Part shown: piece by piece, positions 1 through 8,384 of the stretch
Position numbering within the stretch: position 1 is the stretch's first letter
Layout of the letters: the number at the start of each line of letters is the position of its first letter
NCBI GenBank assembly: GCA_047602185.1
Contig: JASGHY010000001.1
Location: 2,294,001-2,358,000 of the forward strand
Direction: 5' to 3'
Length of the DNA: 64,000 nucleotides
Source of the DNA: PMP191F sp047602185
GTDB taxonomy: Bacteria; Bacteroidota; Bacteroidia; Chitinophagales; Chitinophagaceae
Notes under the pieces: generated by a model
Told to the model about the DNA's origin: nothing
Database searches by the model: none
The model's input: the letters and a program-made list of their open reading frames with translations, nothing else
Position numbers and translations under genes: made by a program

Positions 1-60
1 CAGTGAAGTAATTTGTCGTAAATAATATTAAAACAGCAACACTGCTTTCAACTTTTATTT

Positions 61-393
61 ATGAATATTGAATTTCACACACAGGCAGGCGGGGTCAGGG
101 AATGGATATTGGGCTATATACGCGATAAGCTGATGGGGTTTCATTACAGGGAAAAGGATATAACTAAAGCCCGGGTGTACCTGGGCGAACAGAAAGGGAA
201 CGGAGAAAATAATATAAAGGTCTGCGAAATGGAGCTGGCCATTTATGGTGGTTCATTATATGTACAGCGGAAAGCACCCGGTTATGAACAGGCTGTAAAG
301 GAGGTATTGGAACAGTTGACAATAAAGATAGAAGAATGGCATAAAAACCGTAATGAGCCTCCTGATGAAATAACCAGTACTGTCAGGGTATAA
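61..393 (+). CDS. HPF/RaiA-like ribosome-associated protein (putative)
   Basis: A 110-residue soluble protein whose length and pattern resemble the ribosome hibernation promoting factor / sigma-54 modulation family. It has an N-terminal beta strand (MNIEFHTQ), a helix with the pattern LxxYIRDKLMGF, a central strand containing KVCEMELAIYGG, and a C-terminal amphipathic helix (AVKEVLEQLTIKIEEW). Family members bind the 30S decoding region and stabilise idle ribosomes in stationary phase. The long C-terminal dimerisation domain of long HPF is absent, so this would be a short form. The ATG at 61 is the first in frame. The match rests on fold pattern and length, so it is moderately secure. Confidence 0.6.
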   Translation: MNIEFHTQAGGVREWILGYIRDKLMGFHYREKDITKARVYLGEQKGNGENNIKVCEMELAIYGGSLYVQRKAPGYEQAVKEVLEQLTIKIEEWHKNRNEPPDEITSTVRV

Positions 394-457
394 GCGAATC
401 GCCCGATTCTGCAACTCCGTTGTTATTTTACAACCTATGGGTAATAAATAAAATTGA

Positions 458-465
458 TACCTTTG
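458..465 (+). promoter_or_regulatory. Possible -7 promoter element (TACCTTTG)
   Basis: The octamer fits the Bacteroidota -7 consensus TAnnTTTG and lies directly before the start at 472. No clear -33 TTTG is seen at the usual spacing. If used, transcription would begin almost at the start codon, giving a leaderless or nearly leaderless message. Confidence 0.3.
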
Positions 466-471
466 CCCCTG

Positions 472-801
472 ATGAAATTTTTTGCTTTCATAATGGCAAT
501 CGTTATCATGGTAGTGAGTTGTATTCCCTGCCAGGATATATCATTGTCGTTTAAAAAGAATAGCAAAACCCCAACTACGATCGTAAAAACAAATGATAAT
601 GACCACGGTGGCATAGCTGATGATTGTTCCCCGCTTTGCGCCTGCTCATGCTGCTCAGCATATTCCTGCCCCCAGTCGTTTATTATTACAACGATCAATA
701 CTCCTGAAATAGCTCTTACTCATTCTTCTTTTTATAACAGCTCACTGATCTCCATTTCATTGCCTGTATGGCAACCACCTCAGTTACTGGCCTGGCTATA
801 A
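472..801 (+). CDS. DUF6660 family small exported protein
   Basis: About 109 residues starting at the ATG at 472 (MKFFAFIMAIVIMVVSC), which gives a hydrophobic signal or lipoprotein-like N-terminus. The frame is open back to a TTG at 454, but the ATG matches the family start. The middle holds a cysteine cluster (CSPLCACSCC) and a DNDHGG segment that could bind metal. DUF6660 proteins are short exported Bacteroidota proteins commonly found just upstream of CusA-type efflux pumps, and that is the arrangement here, with the pump gene 250 bp downstream. Its role in metal handling is inferred from context. Confidence 0.72.
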   Translation: MKFFAFIMAIVIMVVSCIPCQDISLSFKKNSKTPTTIVKTNDNDHGGIADDCSPLCACSCCSAYSCPQSFIITTINTPEIALTHSSFYNSSLISISLPVWQPPQLLAWL

Positions 802-960
802 CGGTACGCTGTGCGTACATTTTACTTTTATCACACATCAAGTCTGATTAGTGTTCCAACCTGTTGATTATGACTAAAAAAGTCATTAATCCGCAATAGC
901 AATACACATAGTCAGTCCAATGCATCAAAACGTCCGCCATGGACGTGGGTACTACGTGCT

Positions 961-1050
961 ATGGGCCTGGTAGTAAATACAATACTGTTACTACCGGCAA
1001 TTGCGGTACCCATATACAGATACTATCATCTCATATCAAATTACAGATAG
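961..1050 (+). CDS. Possible 29-residue hydrophobic leader peptide
   Basis: ATG at 961 opens a short frame ending with TAG at 1048-1050, three bases before the CusA start codon. The peptide is hydrophobic in its middle (MGLVVNTILLLPAIAVPIY) and could be a membrane microprotein or a translational leader coupled to the pump gene. No homology can be judged at this length, so this is a low-confidence call. Confidence 0.18.
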   Translation: MGLVVNTILLLPAIAVPIYRYYHLISNYR

Positions 1051-1053
1051 GCT

Positions 1054-4000
1054 ATGCTTAGTAAAATCATTGAATTTTCAATTAAGAACAAGCTCATTAT
1101 TGGCATATTTACGCTGGTACTGATTGTCTGGGGTATATGGAGCGCCGGTAAGCTACCGGTAGATGCCGTCCCCGACATTACAAACAACCAGGTACAGATC
1201 ATTACCCTTACCCCTACCCTTGCAGCACAGGAAACCGAACAATTGGTTACCTATCCGATTGAACAAAGCATTGCAAATCTTCCTGACCTGGAAGAAATGC
1301 GTTCTATCTCCCGTTTTGGCCTTTCAGTGATCACTGTCGTTTTTAAGGACGAAGTAGATGTTTACTTCGCTAGACAACTGATCACCGAAAAACTTAAAGA
1401 AGCGGAGCAAAAGATCCCCCGCGGAATTGGTACACCTGAGCTGGCGCCGGTAAGCACCGGGCTTGGGGAGATCTATCAATATGTTATTCACCCAAAGAAG
1501 GGATCAGAAGATAAATATTCTGCAATGGATCTCCGTACCATGCAGGATTGGATTGTGGCCCGGCAACTATACGGTACGCCAGGTGTAGCTGAAGTAAATA
1601 GTTTCGGCGGATTGCTGAAGCAATATGAAGTAGCAGTAAATCCTGACCGGCTAAAGGGCATGAATATCACAATGGCGGAGATCTTCACCGCACTGGAAAA
1701 GAACAATGCCAATACCGGCGGGGCCTACATTGATAAAAAACCCAACGCATATTTCATCCGTGGCATTGGCCTCGTTTCATCTCTTGAAGATATCAGGAAC
1801 ATTGTGATCAAAACAGTCAGCGGGATCCCTGTATTGGTAAAAGATGTAGCCACTGTTCAGTTAGGCAATGCCATCCGGTTTGGCTCGGTAACCTACAATG
1901 GCGAAAAAGAAGTTGTAGGAGGCATTGTAATGATGCTAAAAGGAGCTAACAGCGCTGCCGTTGTAGGCAGGGTTAAGGAAAAGATGAAAACCATCCAAAG
2001 CTCCCTGCCACAGGATGTGATCATTGAAGCATATCTTGACAGGACCAGCTTGGTAGACCGTGCAGTTAACACCGTAAAGACAAACCTTATAGAAGGTGCC
2101 CTCATCGTAATCTTCGTATTGGTGGTTTTTCTTGGTAATATCAGGGCGGGGCTTATTGTAGCTTCTGCAATTCCATTATCAATGCTGTTTGCACTTGGTA
2201 TGATGAATGCTTTTGGAGTAAGCGCCAACCTCATGAGCCTGGGAGCAATAGATTTCGGGCTAATTGTAGATGGAGCGGTAATAGTAGTAGAAGCCACTTT
2301 ACACCACCTGTCAAAACGAAAAACAGGCGGAATGCTTACACAGGCAGAAATGGATGCAGAAGTATTTGCCTCAGCATCAAAGATCCGGAGTAGCGCTGCG
2401 TTTGGCGAGATCATCATTCTCATTGTTTATATACCAATTCTCACCCTGGTAGGTATAGAAGGCAAAATGTTTCGCCCTATGGCACAGACAGTGAGCTTTG
2501 CCATTCTTGGAGCATTGATCCTGTCCCTCACCTATATCCCCATGATGTCAGCGCTCATCCTGCCTAAAAAACCTTTGACTAAAAGAACCTTATCAGATAA
2601 GTTAATGGACTTTCTGCAGCGCATTTATAGCCCGCTGTTGTCAAAAGCCCTGAAAGTACGCACAGCAGTAGTACTGGTCACCGTTGCTGTATTCGGCATT
2701 GCTGTTTTCTTTTTCAGCAGGCTTGGTGGCGAGTTTATACCACAGTTGCGTGAGGGCGATTATGCTTTCCACTGTATTCTGCCGCAGGGCACTTCTTTGT
2801 CGCAAAGCATTGAAACCTCCATGCAGGCAAGCCGCATTATTAAATCATTTCCCGAAGTAAAAATGGTAGTTGGCAAAACAGGATCGGCAGAAGTACCAAC
2901 CGACCCTATGCCCCCGGAAGCTACCGACCTCATTATCGTATTAAAGCCGGAGAAAGAATGGACCACCACAAAAGATTACAATGAGCTGGCTGAAATGATC
3001 AAAAGGAAACTCGACGTTATTCCCGGCGTATTCTTCGAAGCCAACCAACCGATCCAGATGCGCTTCAACGAACTGATGACCGGCGTGCGCCAGGATGTGG
3101 CCGTGAAGATCTTCGGAGAAAACATTGATACCCTGGCAGCCCTTGCCAATAAGGTTGCACGGGTGGTGCAGACTGTAAAAGGTGTTACTGCCCCGCAGAT
3201 CGAACGCACTACAGGACTTCCACAGATTACCATTGAATATGATCGTGCAAGGATTGCGGCATACGGGTTGAATATCGACGATATAAACCGTACCGTCAGC
3301 ACAGCCTTTGCCGGACAGGCTGCCGGTGTGGTATTTGAGAACGAAAGAAAATTTGACCTTGTAGTTCGTCTCGACAGCGCTTATCGCTCTTCCATAGATG
3401 ATGTAAGCAATCTCTTTGTTGCAACAGCAGAAGGTAAACAGATCCCGCTTTCCCAGGTAGCCACCGTTCAGTTTAAAGAAGGGCCGGCGCAGATCAGCCG
3501 TGAAGATGGTAAACGACGCATCGTGATCGGGTTCAACACTTCCGGGAAAGATGTACAGAGTGTTGTAGAAGAGATCCGTCAAAAACTTGACCAGGCACAA
3601 CTGCTTCCTGCAGGCTATTATTATACCTACGGCGGCACATTTGAAAACCTTCAGCAGGCCTCTGCCAGGTTACAGGTAGCAGTACCTGTTGCATTGGCAC
3701 TCATTTTTTTCCTGCTCTATTTTACATTTCATTCATTTAAAGAAGCACTCCTTATCTATACAGCAATTCCCATGAGCGCAATCGGGGGCGTTTTTGCCTT
3801 AATGCTGAGGGGCATGCCTTTTAGCATTTCTGCAGGTGTGGGCTTTATAGCACTGTTTGGCGTAGCCGTACTGAATGGCATTGTACTGATCAGTACATTC
3901 AACCAGCTTGAAAAAGAAGGCATCAAAGATCTGTTCCAGCGCGTGTTTGAAGGAACCAAAACCAGGTTGCGCCCTGTTTTGATGACGGCGATGGTTGCAT

Positions 4001-5376
4001 CACTTGGTTTTTTGCCAATGGCACTCTCGTCCGGCGCCGGTGCTGAAGTACAAAAGCCGCTGGCTACAGTTGTTATCGGCGGACTTGTAAGCGCCACTTT
4101 CTTAACACTTTTTGTACTGCCTATGTTATACATCATGTTCACAAAAAAGGGAAAGAGGGGAAATAATAAGATCGCTCCCGCAACAGCCCTGGTAACAGGA
4201 TTATTACTAACCACCCTATCTCCGAAGGCGCAGCAACCAGCTGGCGCCCGCATCAACATTGAGCAGGCTATTGGAGCAATGAGTCGCAACCTGCAATACG
4301 GGATCAACAACCAGCAGATCGCCAGGGGGCAGGCACAGGTAAAAACAGCCAATGCACTTCCAAAAACAGGTGTGTTTGCTGAGAATGAGGACATGCGCCC
4401 CAGCGATCGTAAAGGTATTCTGAAAATAGGCCTTTCACAGAGCATTGGATGGCCGGGATTATATGGCGCTCAGAAAAAGCTTTACAAAGAACAACTGGGT
4501 TATTTCCAGGTCAACAATGCTGTTATCAATGCTGAAATAAAAAGAAATGTAAGAGCTGCTTACTACCAGCTGTGGTACCTGCAGGATAAACAGCAGTTAT
4601 ACCAAAGACTCGACAGCATTTACCGTTCACTGAATACCGCTGCTATTCTTAAAGTAAAGGCAGGCGATAGCCCGGGGCTGGATAGCATTGCAGCAAACGT
4701 AAAGATGAAAGAGCTGCAGGCGCTGATACAACAGACAGCAACCGATGTTGAAGTACAGCAACAGGTACTGATGCAATTGCTCAATACGGATACCGCCTAT
4801 TTACCTGTTGATGGTTCATTAGAAAAACTACCCCTCCTGCTAAGCCACCCGGATTCTGTACATCCCGTTTTAGCGCTTAAGCAGCAACAGGTCAATATTG
4901 CCAATGCAGGTATTGCTGTAACAAAAAATGAGAACCGGCCTGAATTTTCAGGGCGCTTCTTTACCCAGCGGCTCTATGGCTTAAGCGATCCTTTTACCGG
5001 TTTCTCTGTAACGGTGGCATTTCCTCTTTTAGGCTCCGGCGCTACACGCAGCAAGGTGAAGGTAGCACAGGCGGAAGTGGATTTGCAGCAAAAGCAATTC
5101 GACTATTCACAACAACTACTGTTAGCTGAGCGTGCACAGGCTGAAAAGGAAGTACAGAAAAACATGACGATGCTTTCCTTCTATGAAAACACCGGATTGC
5201 AGCAAACAACTGCTATTATCAGGGCCGCCTCGCTGGCATACCGTTCAGGGGAAATAGGATTTACCGGTTTGTCGCAATACCTGGCGCAGGCCATCGATAT
5301 TCAACGCAGCTATCTCGAAAACCTGAACGCCTATAACCAATCAGTGATCCAATATTATTACTACTACAACCAATAG
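1054..5376 (+). CDS. CusA/CzcA heavy-metal RND pump with fused C-terminal TolC-like domain
   Basis: A 1440-residue inner-membrane proton/metal antiporter of the HME-RND family, about 400 residues longer than E. coli CusA. Residues 1-1035 are the RND pump: a first transmembrane helix near 13-33, the periplasmic porter domain, and a transmembrane motif DFGLIVDGAVIVVEA near 400 whose acidic residues D400 and D406 fit the proton relay. After about residue 1040 a second hydrophobic stretch (ATALVTGLLLTT) leads into a repeated helical region (NIEQAIGAM, QAEVDLQQKQ) typical of TolC-like outer-membrane efflux proteins. This pump-plus-channel fusion recurs in Bacteroidota. The adaptor gene follows 17 bp downstream. 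Likely substrates are Cu(I)/Ag(I) or Co/Zn/Cd; the sequence does not decide which. Confidence 0.93.
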   Translation: MLSKIIEFSIKNKLIIGIFTLVLIVWGIWSAGKLPVDAVPDITNNQVQIITLTPTLAAQETEQLVTYPIEQSIANLPDLEEMRSISRFGLSVITVVFKDEVDVYFARQLITEKLKEAEQKIPRGIGTPELAPVSTGLGEIYQYVIHPKKGSEDKYSAMDLRTMQDWIVARQLYGTPGVAEVNSFGGLLKQYEVAVNPDRLKGMNITMAEIFTALEKNNANTGGAYIDKKPNAYFIRGIGLVSSLEDIRNIVIKTVSGIPVLVKDVATVQLGNAIRFGSVTYNGEKEVVGGIVMMLKGANSAAVVGRVKEKMKTIQSSLPQDVIIEAYLDRTSLVDRAVNTVKTNLIEGALIVIFVLVVFLGNIRAGLIVASAIPLSMLFALGMMNAFGVSANLMSLGAIDFGLIVDGAVIVVEATLHHLSKRKTGGMLTQAEMDAEVFASASKIRSSAAFGEIIILIVYIPILTLVGIEGKMFRPMAQTVSFAILGALILSLTYIPMMSALILPKKPLTKRTLSDKLMDFLQRIYSPLLSKALKVRTAVVLVTVAVFGIAVFFFSRLGGEFIPQLREGDYAFHCILPQGTSLSQSIETSMQASRIIKSFPEVKMVVGKTGSAEVPTDPMPPEATDLIIVLKPEKEWTTTKDYNELAEMIKRKLDVIPGVFFEANQPIQMRFNELMTGVRQDVAVKIFGENIDTLAALANKVARVVQTVKGVTAPQIERTTGLPQITIEYDRARIAAYGLNIDDINRTVSTAFAGQAAGVVFENERKFDLVVRLDSAYRSSIDDVSNLFVATAEGKQIPLSQVATVQFKEGPAQISREDGKRRIVIGFNTSGKDVQSVVEEIRQKLDQAQLLPAGYYYTYGGTFENLQQASARLQVAVPVALALIFFLLYFTFHSFKEALLIYTAIPMSAIGGVFALMLRGMPFSISAGVGFIALFGVAVLNGIVLISTFNQLEKEGIKDLFQRVFEGTKTRLRPVLMTAMVASLGFLPMALSSGAGAEVQKPLATVVIGGLVSATFLTLFVLPMLYIMFTKKGKRGNNKIAPATALVTGLLLTTLSPKAQQPAGARINIEQAIGAMSRNLQYGINNQQIARGQAQVKTANALPKTGVFAENEDMRPSDRKGILKIGLSQSIGWPGLYGAQKKLYKEQLGYFQVNNAVINAEIKRNVRAAYYQLWYLQDKQQLYQRLDSIYRSLNTAAILKVKAGDSPGLDSIAANVKMKELQALIQQTATDVEVQQQVLMQLLNTDTAYLPVDGSLEKLPLLLSHPDSVHPVLALKQQQVNIANAGIAVTKNENRPEFSGRFFTQRLYGLSDPFTGFSVTVAFPLLGSGATRSKVKVAQAEVDLQQKQFDYSQQLLLAERAQAEKEVQKNMTMLSFYENTGLQQTTAIIRAASLAYRSGEIGFTGLSQYLAQAIDIQRSYLENLNAYNQSVIQYYYYYNQ

Positions 5377-5393
5377 CACTTAAACGATAAAAG

Positions 5394-6677
5394 ATGAAAA
5401 AAATACTTTGGATAATACCTGTTGTATTGATTGCCTTTTTTCAGATATCCTGCAAAAGCAATGATAATAAAGCTAAAGAACAGGCTGTGGCACCGGCACA
5501 CGAAGGAGAGCATGCAAATGCGAATACGGCCACATTTACCAATGAGCAGATCAAAAGCATTGGAATTGAAATAGGAACAATTGAAGAAAAACAGTTAACA
5601 GCATCCGTAAGGGCCAATGGCGCTTTGCGCGTTCCCAACCAGAACAAGGCGCTGATCAATTCGCTTTACAGTGGCATCATCAAAACACTGTTAATACAAC
5701 CCGGCGATATCGTAAAAAAAGGACAGGTCATTGCGACGGTGGCTAACCCCGATTTTATCAGGATGCAGGAAGAGTATCTTGCCATCAGTCCAAAAATTGT
5801 ATTGGCCGGGCAGGAACTGAACCGTCAGAAAGAATTAAATGAGGGCAATGCAGGCGCATTGAAAAACCTGCAGGCTGCAGAATCTGATCTCCGGTCACTC
5901 AATACCCGTAAATCAGCACTGGAACAACAGATCGGGTTGATGGGCATTAACCCTGCCGGTCTTTCCAATGGCAGGCTGGTATCGGTATTATCATTACGAA
6001 CGCCTATAGGAGGCATTGTAAGTAATGTTACTGTCAAGATGGGAAGTTTTGTGGATGTGAGTACACCTGTGGCAGAAGTAATTGACAACAGCCAGCTCCA
6101 TCTTGATCTCTTCGTTTATGAAAAAGGCCTTCCAAAGCTGAAGAATAAGCAGACCATCCATTTTACGCTCACCAATAATCCCGGTAAAGAATACGATGCA
6201 CAGATCTACTCACTGGGTTCTACGTTTGAAGATGAAAGTAAGGCTGTCAGCGTGCACGCAAAAGTAAATGGCGATAAAACAGGATTGATCGACGGCATGA
6301 ATATCACAGCGCTGATCAGCCTGGATAAGATCACCACTCCTGCCGTCCCCAACGATGCAATCGTTACCTACCAGGGACAGGACTATATTTTCATGGTAAC
6401 CGACCCGCATACAGAAGAAGAACACCAGCAGCAAGGTAAAGACAGCATGCTGAACAACAGCAAAGAGCCTCACGATCATAAAGAGCGAATAAAACCCGGT
6501 CCTGAAAAAGGAATAACCTTTGAAAAAATACCGGTTGCTAAAGGAACATCCGAAGTGGGCTATACACAGATCACTTTGCTGAAACCTATTCCTGCCAATG
6601 CTGATATCGTTACCAAAGGAGCCTTCTTTGTACTGGCTAAAATGACAAATACCGGCGAAGGAGAACACGATGATTGA
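5394..6677 (+). CDS. CusB-like RND periplasmic adaptor lipoprotein
   Basis: A 427-residue membrane fusion protein completing the efflux complex with the preceding CusA-TolC fusion, and probably co-transcribed with it. The N-terminus has a lipoprotein signal with cysteine at residue 20 (FQISCKS). Next comes a biotinyl-lipoyl-like half motif (SGIIKTLLIQPGDIVKKGQV), an alpha-hairpin (residues about 125-180), the second lipoyl half (TPIGGIVSNVTVKMG) and beta-barrel domains. A His/Glu-rich insert near residues 340-365 (HTEEEHQQQ, EPHDHKE) and the EGEHDD C-terminus may bind metal. Metal specificity is not determined by the sequence. Confidence 0.92.
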   Translation: MKKILWIIPVVLIAFFQISCKSNDNKAKEQAVAPAHEGEHANANTATFTNEQIKSIGIEIGTIEEKQLTASVRANGALRVPNQNKALINSLYSGIIKTLLIQPGDIVKKGQVIATVANPDFIRMQEEYLAISPKIVLAGQELNRQKELNEGNAGALKNLQAAESDLRSLNTRKSALEQQIGLMGINPAGLSNGRLVSVLSLRTPIGGIVSNVTVKMGSFVDVSTPVAEVIDNSQLHLDLFVYEKGLPKLKNKQTIHFTLTNNPGKEYDAQIYSLGSTFEDESKAVSVHAKVNGDKTGLIDGMNITALISLDKITTPAVPNDAIVTYQGQDYIFMVTDPHTEEEHQQQGKDSMLNNSKEPHDHKERIKPGPEKGITFEKIPVAKGTSEVGYTQITLLKPIPANADIVTKGAFFVLAKMTNTGEGEHDD

Positions 6678-6711
6678 CCTGCAAAAAAACTGCTCCATTA
6701 GTCAGACAGTA

Positions 6712-7032
6712 TCAGGCACAGTGTGCAAGACTGAACCAGCAATCAATAGCATCTGTAAGCATGTGAAGAAGCAGGCCGATGGCAATAATGCGCGATCTGG
6801 CAGGTATCAAAAGCAGGCAGTAGATACCAATTGCGATATAGCTATGCAAGGGATGGAAACCGATGCTGCACCGGCAGGGGTCGAATATAGGCGTTGCCAA
6901 TAAATGGTCAAGATCAACGAGCATAGTAAGCAATAGAATGAAATACGTCTTTACCCAGTGTTTTCTGAAAAAGAAAAAAGCTATCAATACGGGGAAAACA
7001 AGATGCAGAAAATAATGAATAACCTGTTGCAT
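6712..7032 (-). CDS. DUF6122 family integral membrane protein
   Basis: A 106-residue protein with three to four predicted transmembrane segments. It carries the family-typical core LVDLDHLLATPIFDPxRCSIGFHPLHSY, rich in Asp, His and Cys at a membrane edge. Function is unknown. DUF6122 proteins are confined largely to Bacteroidota, and the conserved DLDH and HPLH motifs suggest metal-dependent membrane chemistry similar in layout to small membrane hydrolases (inference). It is convergent with the efflux operon, with 34 bp between the stop codons. Confidence 0.75.
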   Translation of the reverse strand: MQQVIHYFLHLVFPVLIAFFFFRKHWVKTYFILLLTMLVDLDHLLATPIFDPCRCSIGFHPLHSYIAIGIYCLLLIPARSRIIAIGLLLHMLTDAIDCWFSLAHCA

Positions 7033-7097
7033 AACGGGTCACAAATATAAGGCTTACTGTATTCTAATGAGTAACTGCAGCCGCCCCATGTAACAAC

Positions 7098-7130
7098 AGC
7101 CCTTACTGTGTACCCGGTAAGGGCTTTTTA
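7098..7130 (+). terminator. Rho-independent terminator
   Basis: Stem AGCCCTTAC / GTAAGGGCT with a 10-nt loop, followed by TTTTTA on the plus strand. It would stop plus-strand transcripts from the efflux operon that read through the convergent DUF6122 gene, and it insulates the island edge 120 bp further on. Confidence 0.7.
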
Positions 7131-7595
7131 TTCGTTCGCTATTAAAATATAGCCGGGGCGTGTTGTATGGTGCAAATGGCGGAGTTAAATGCAAATTTTA
7201 TACAAACGAAAAAAGGCCCTCAATGGAGCTTTTAATTCGTTGATTTCCAGTACCCAGAACAGGAAACAGTCTTGATCAGCACTATAGTTATTTGTAAAGC
7301 TTGCGTATCAAATGCGTGTCTAAAACACTGAAAACGATATCATTATACACTTCCTTGCGCTTTTTCCCTATCGGGACAAATATACTACCCTTGGGAAAAT
7401 TACAACCAATCCCATGTATTTTTTCTGGCTTGCATCCAAATCCTATATTGTGCCTGTTAGAGTGCCATCGAACCAGGTTAAGATCCTTCCTAGTAGCATA
7501 GTTCAATCTAAAAATTACCGGAACTTCATTTTCCGAGGCCCGACGCCTACAAAACAGGATGCCTCTAAGATGCCAACAGTTAATTCTATGACATT
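7131..7595. other. Gene-free left edge of genomic island
   Basis: No convincing gene. Two short overlapping open frames (7301-7501 and 7414-7608) have no recognisable protein pattern. The stretch holds the distal att-like copy at 7253-7265 and probably the promoter of the HNH gene that starts at 7596. Confidence 0.4.
7253..7265 (+). repeat. Distal att-like copy of the tRNA-Leu 3' end
   Basis: The 13-mer CCCAGAACAGGAA is identical, in the same orientation, to positions 14477-14489 inside the 3' end of tRNA-Leu. The two preceding plus-strand positions, separated by one mismatch, also agree (GT.CCC). This is what integration of an element into a tRNA 3' end leaves behind. It marks the probable outer boundary of the island. 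Confidence 0.6.
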
Positions 7596-8327
7596 ATGGA
7601 TCAACTAAAACCTTTTGCTGATAATCGATTGATTAATGGATGCATTTACTGCGGTGGACCAGCCGACACTCGTGACCACGTTCCCTCGAAATGCTTACTG
7701 GATCGACCTTATCCTGAAAACCTACCTGTAGTTTGGTGTTGTGAAACATGTAATCACAACTTCTCGAAGGACGAGGAATACTTCGTTTGTCTTTTAGAAT
7801 GCGTACTTTGCGGCTCAACCGACTCGGAAAAAATTAAACGGCCGTCAATCGCTAAAATCTTGCAAAATTCACCTAGCCTTCGAAAGCGTATCGAGGCATC
7901 ACGAATCGAAGTAGACGGTCAAGTCGCCTTTACTCCAGAGATTGAACGTATCAATAATGTAATGTTGAAGTTAGCGCGCGGCCATGCGGCTTTTGAACTC
8001 AGCCAACTTTGCCGTGAAGAGCCTGATCATTTTTGGTGTGGCCCTCTTTAATTACTTCCCAAAGAAAGACAACAAGAATTTAATTCGGTTCACTTTCAAC
8101 AGAATATTGGTGAAGTAGGTTCGCGTAACATGCAGCGCCTCCTTACCACTCAAATGACTATACAGGCTGACAATGGAGAACAGCAAACTGTTGAAATGTT
8201 AATCAATGATTGGGTTGACGTCCTGGACGACCAATATAGGTTTATAGCGATAGATGATGGGGGCGAAGTGGTCGTTAGAATTGTTGTTGCAGAGTATTTC
8301 GCTTGTGAAATTGCTTGGCAACCCTAG
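7596..8327 (+). pseudogene. HNH-like endonuclease gene interrupted by one in-frame stop
   Basis: The ATG at 7596 opens a frame of 151 codons ending in TAA at 8049-8051. The same frame then continues without another stop to 8327, so the whole reads as a 243-codon protein with one nonsense codon. The N-terminal part has a zinc-ribbon HNH pattern: CIYCGG, then RDHVPSK (the Asp-His pair), then CCETCNHNFSKDEEYF. The downstream part (LLPKERQQEF, MQRLLTTQMT, YRFIAIDDGG) resembles the C-terminal region of such proteins. It converges on the four-gene operon and could be the nuclease partner of the methyltransferase, now inactivated. A truncated 151-residue product is the alternative. Confidence 0.62.
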
Positions 8328-8384
8328 TTCGGCAACCTTAAGATTAATCCTGGCTGGGTATTCAGTTTTAAGCCCTTGCACGGT

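Noticed and set aside
1488..4445. Several long minus-strand open frames opposite the CusA-type gene
   Set aside because: They are shadows of a clearly coding gene and show no domain pattern of their own.
6670..6903. Plus-strand frame overlapping the end of the adaptor gene and DUF6122
   Set aside because: It is antisense to the recognised DUF6122 protein and its sequence is not protein-like.
7301..7608. Two overlapping short plus-strand frames upstream of the HNH gene
   Set aside because: No recognisable family, low-complexity hydrophobic composition, and they overlap each other in different frames.
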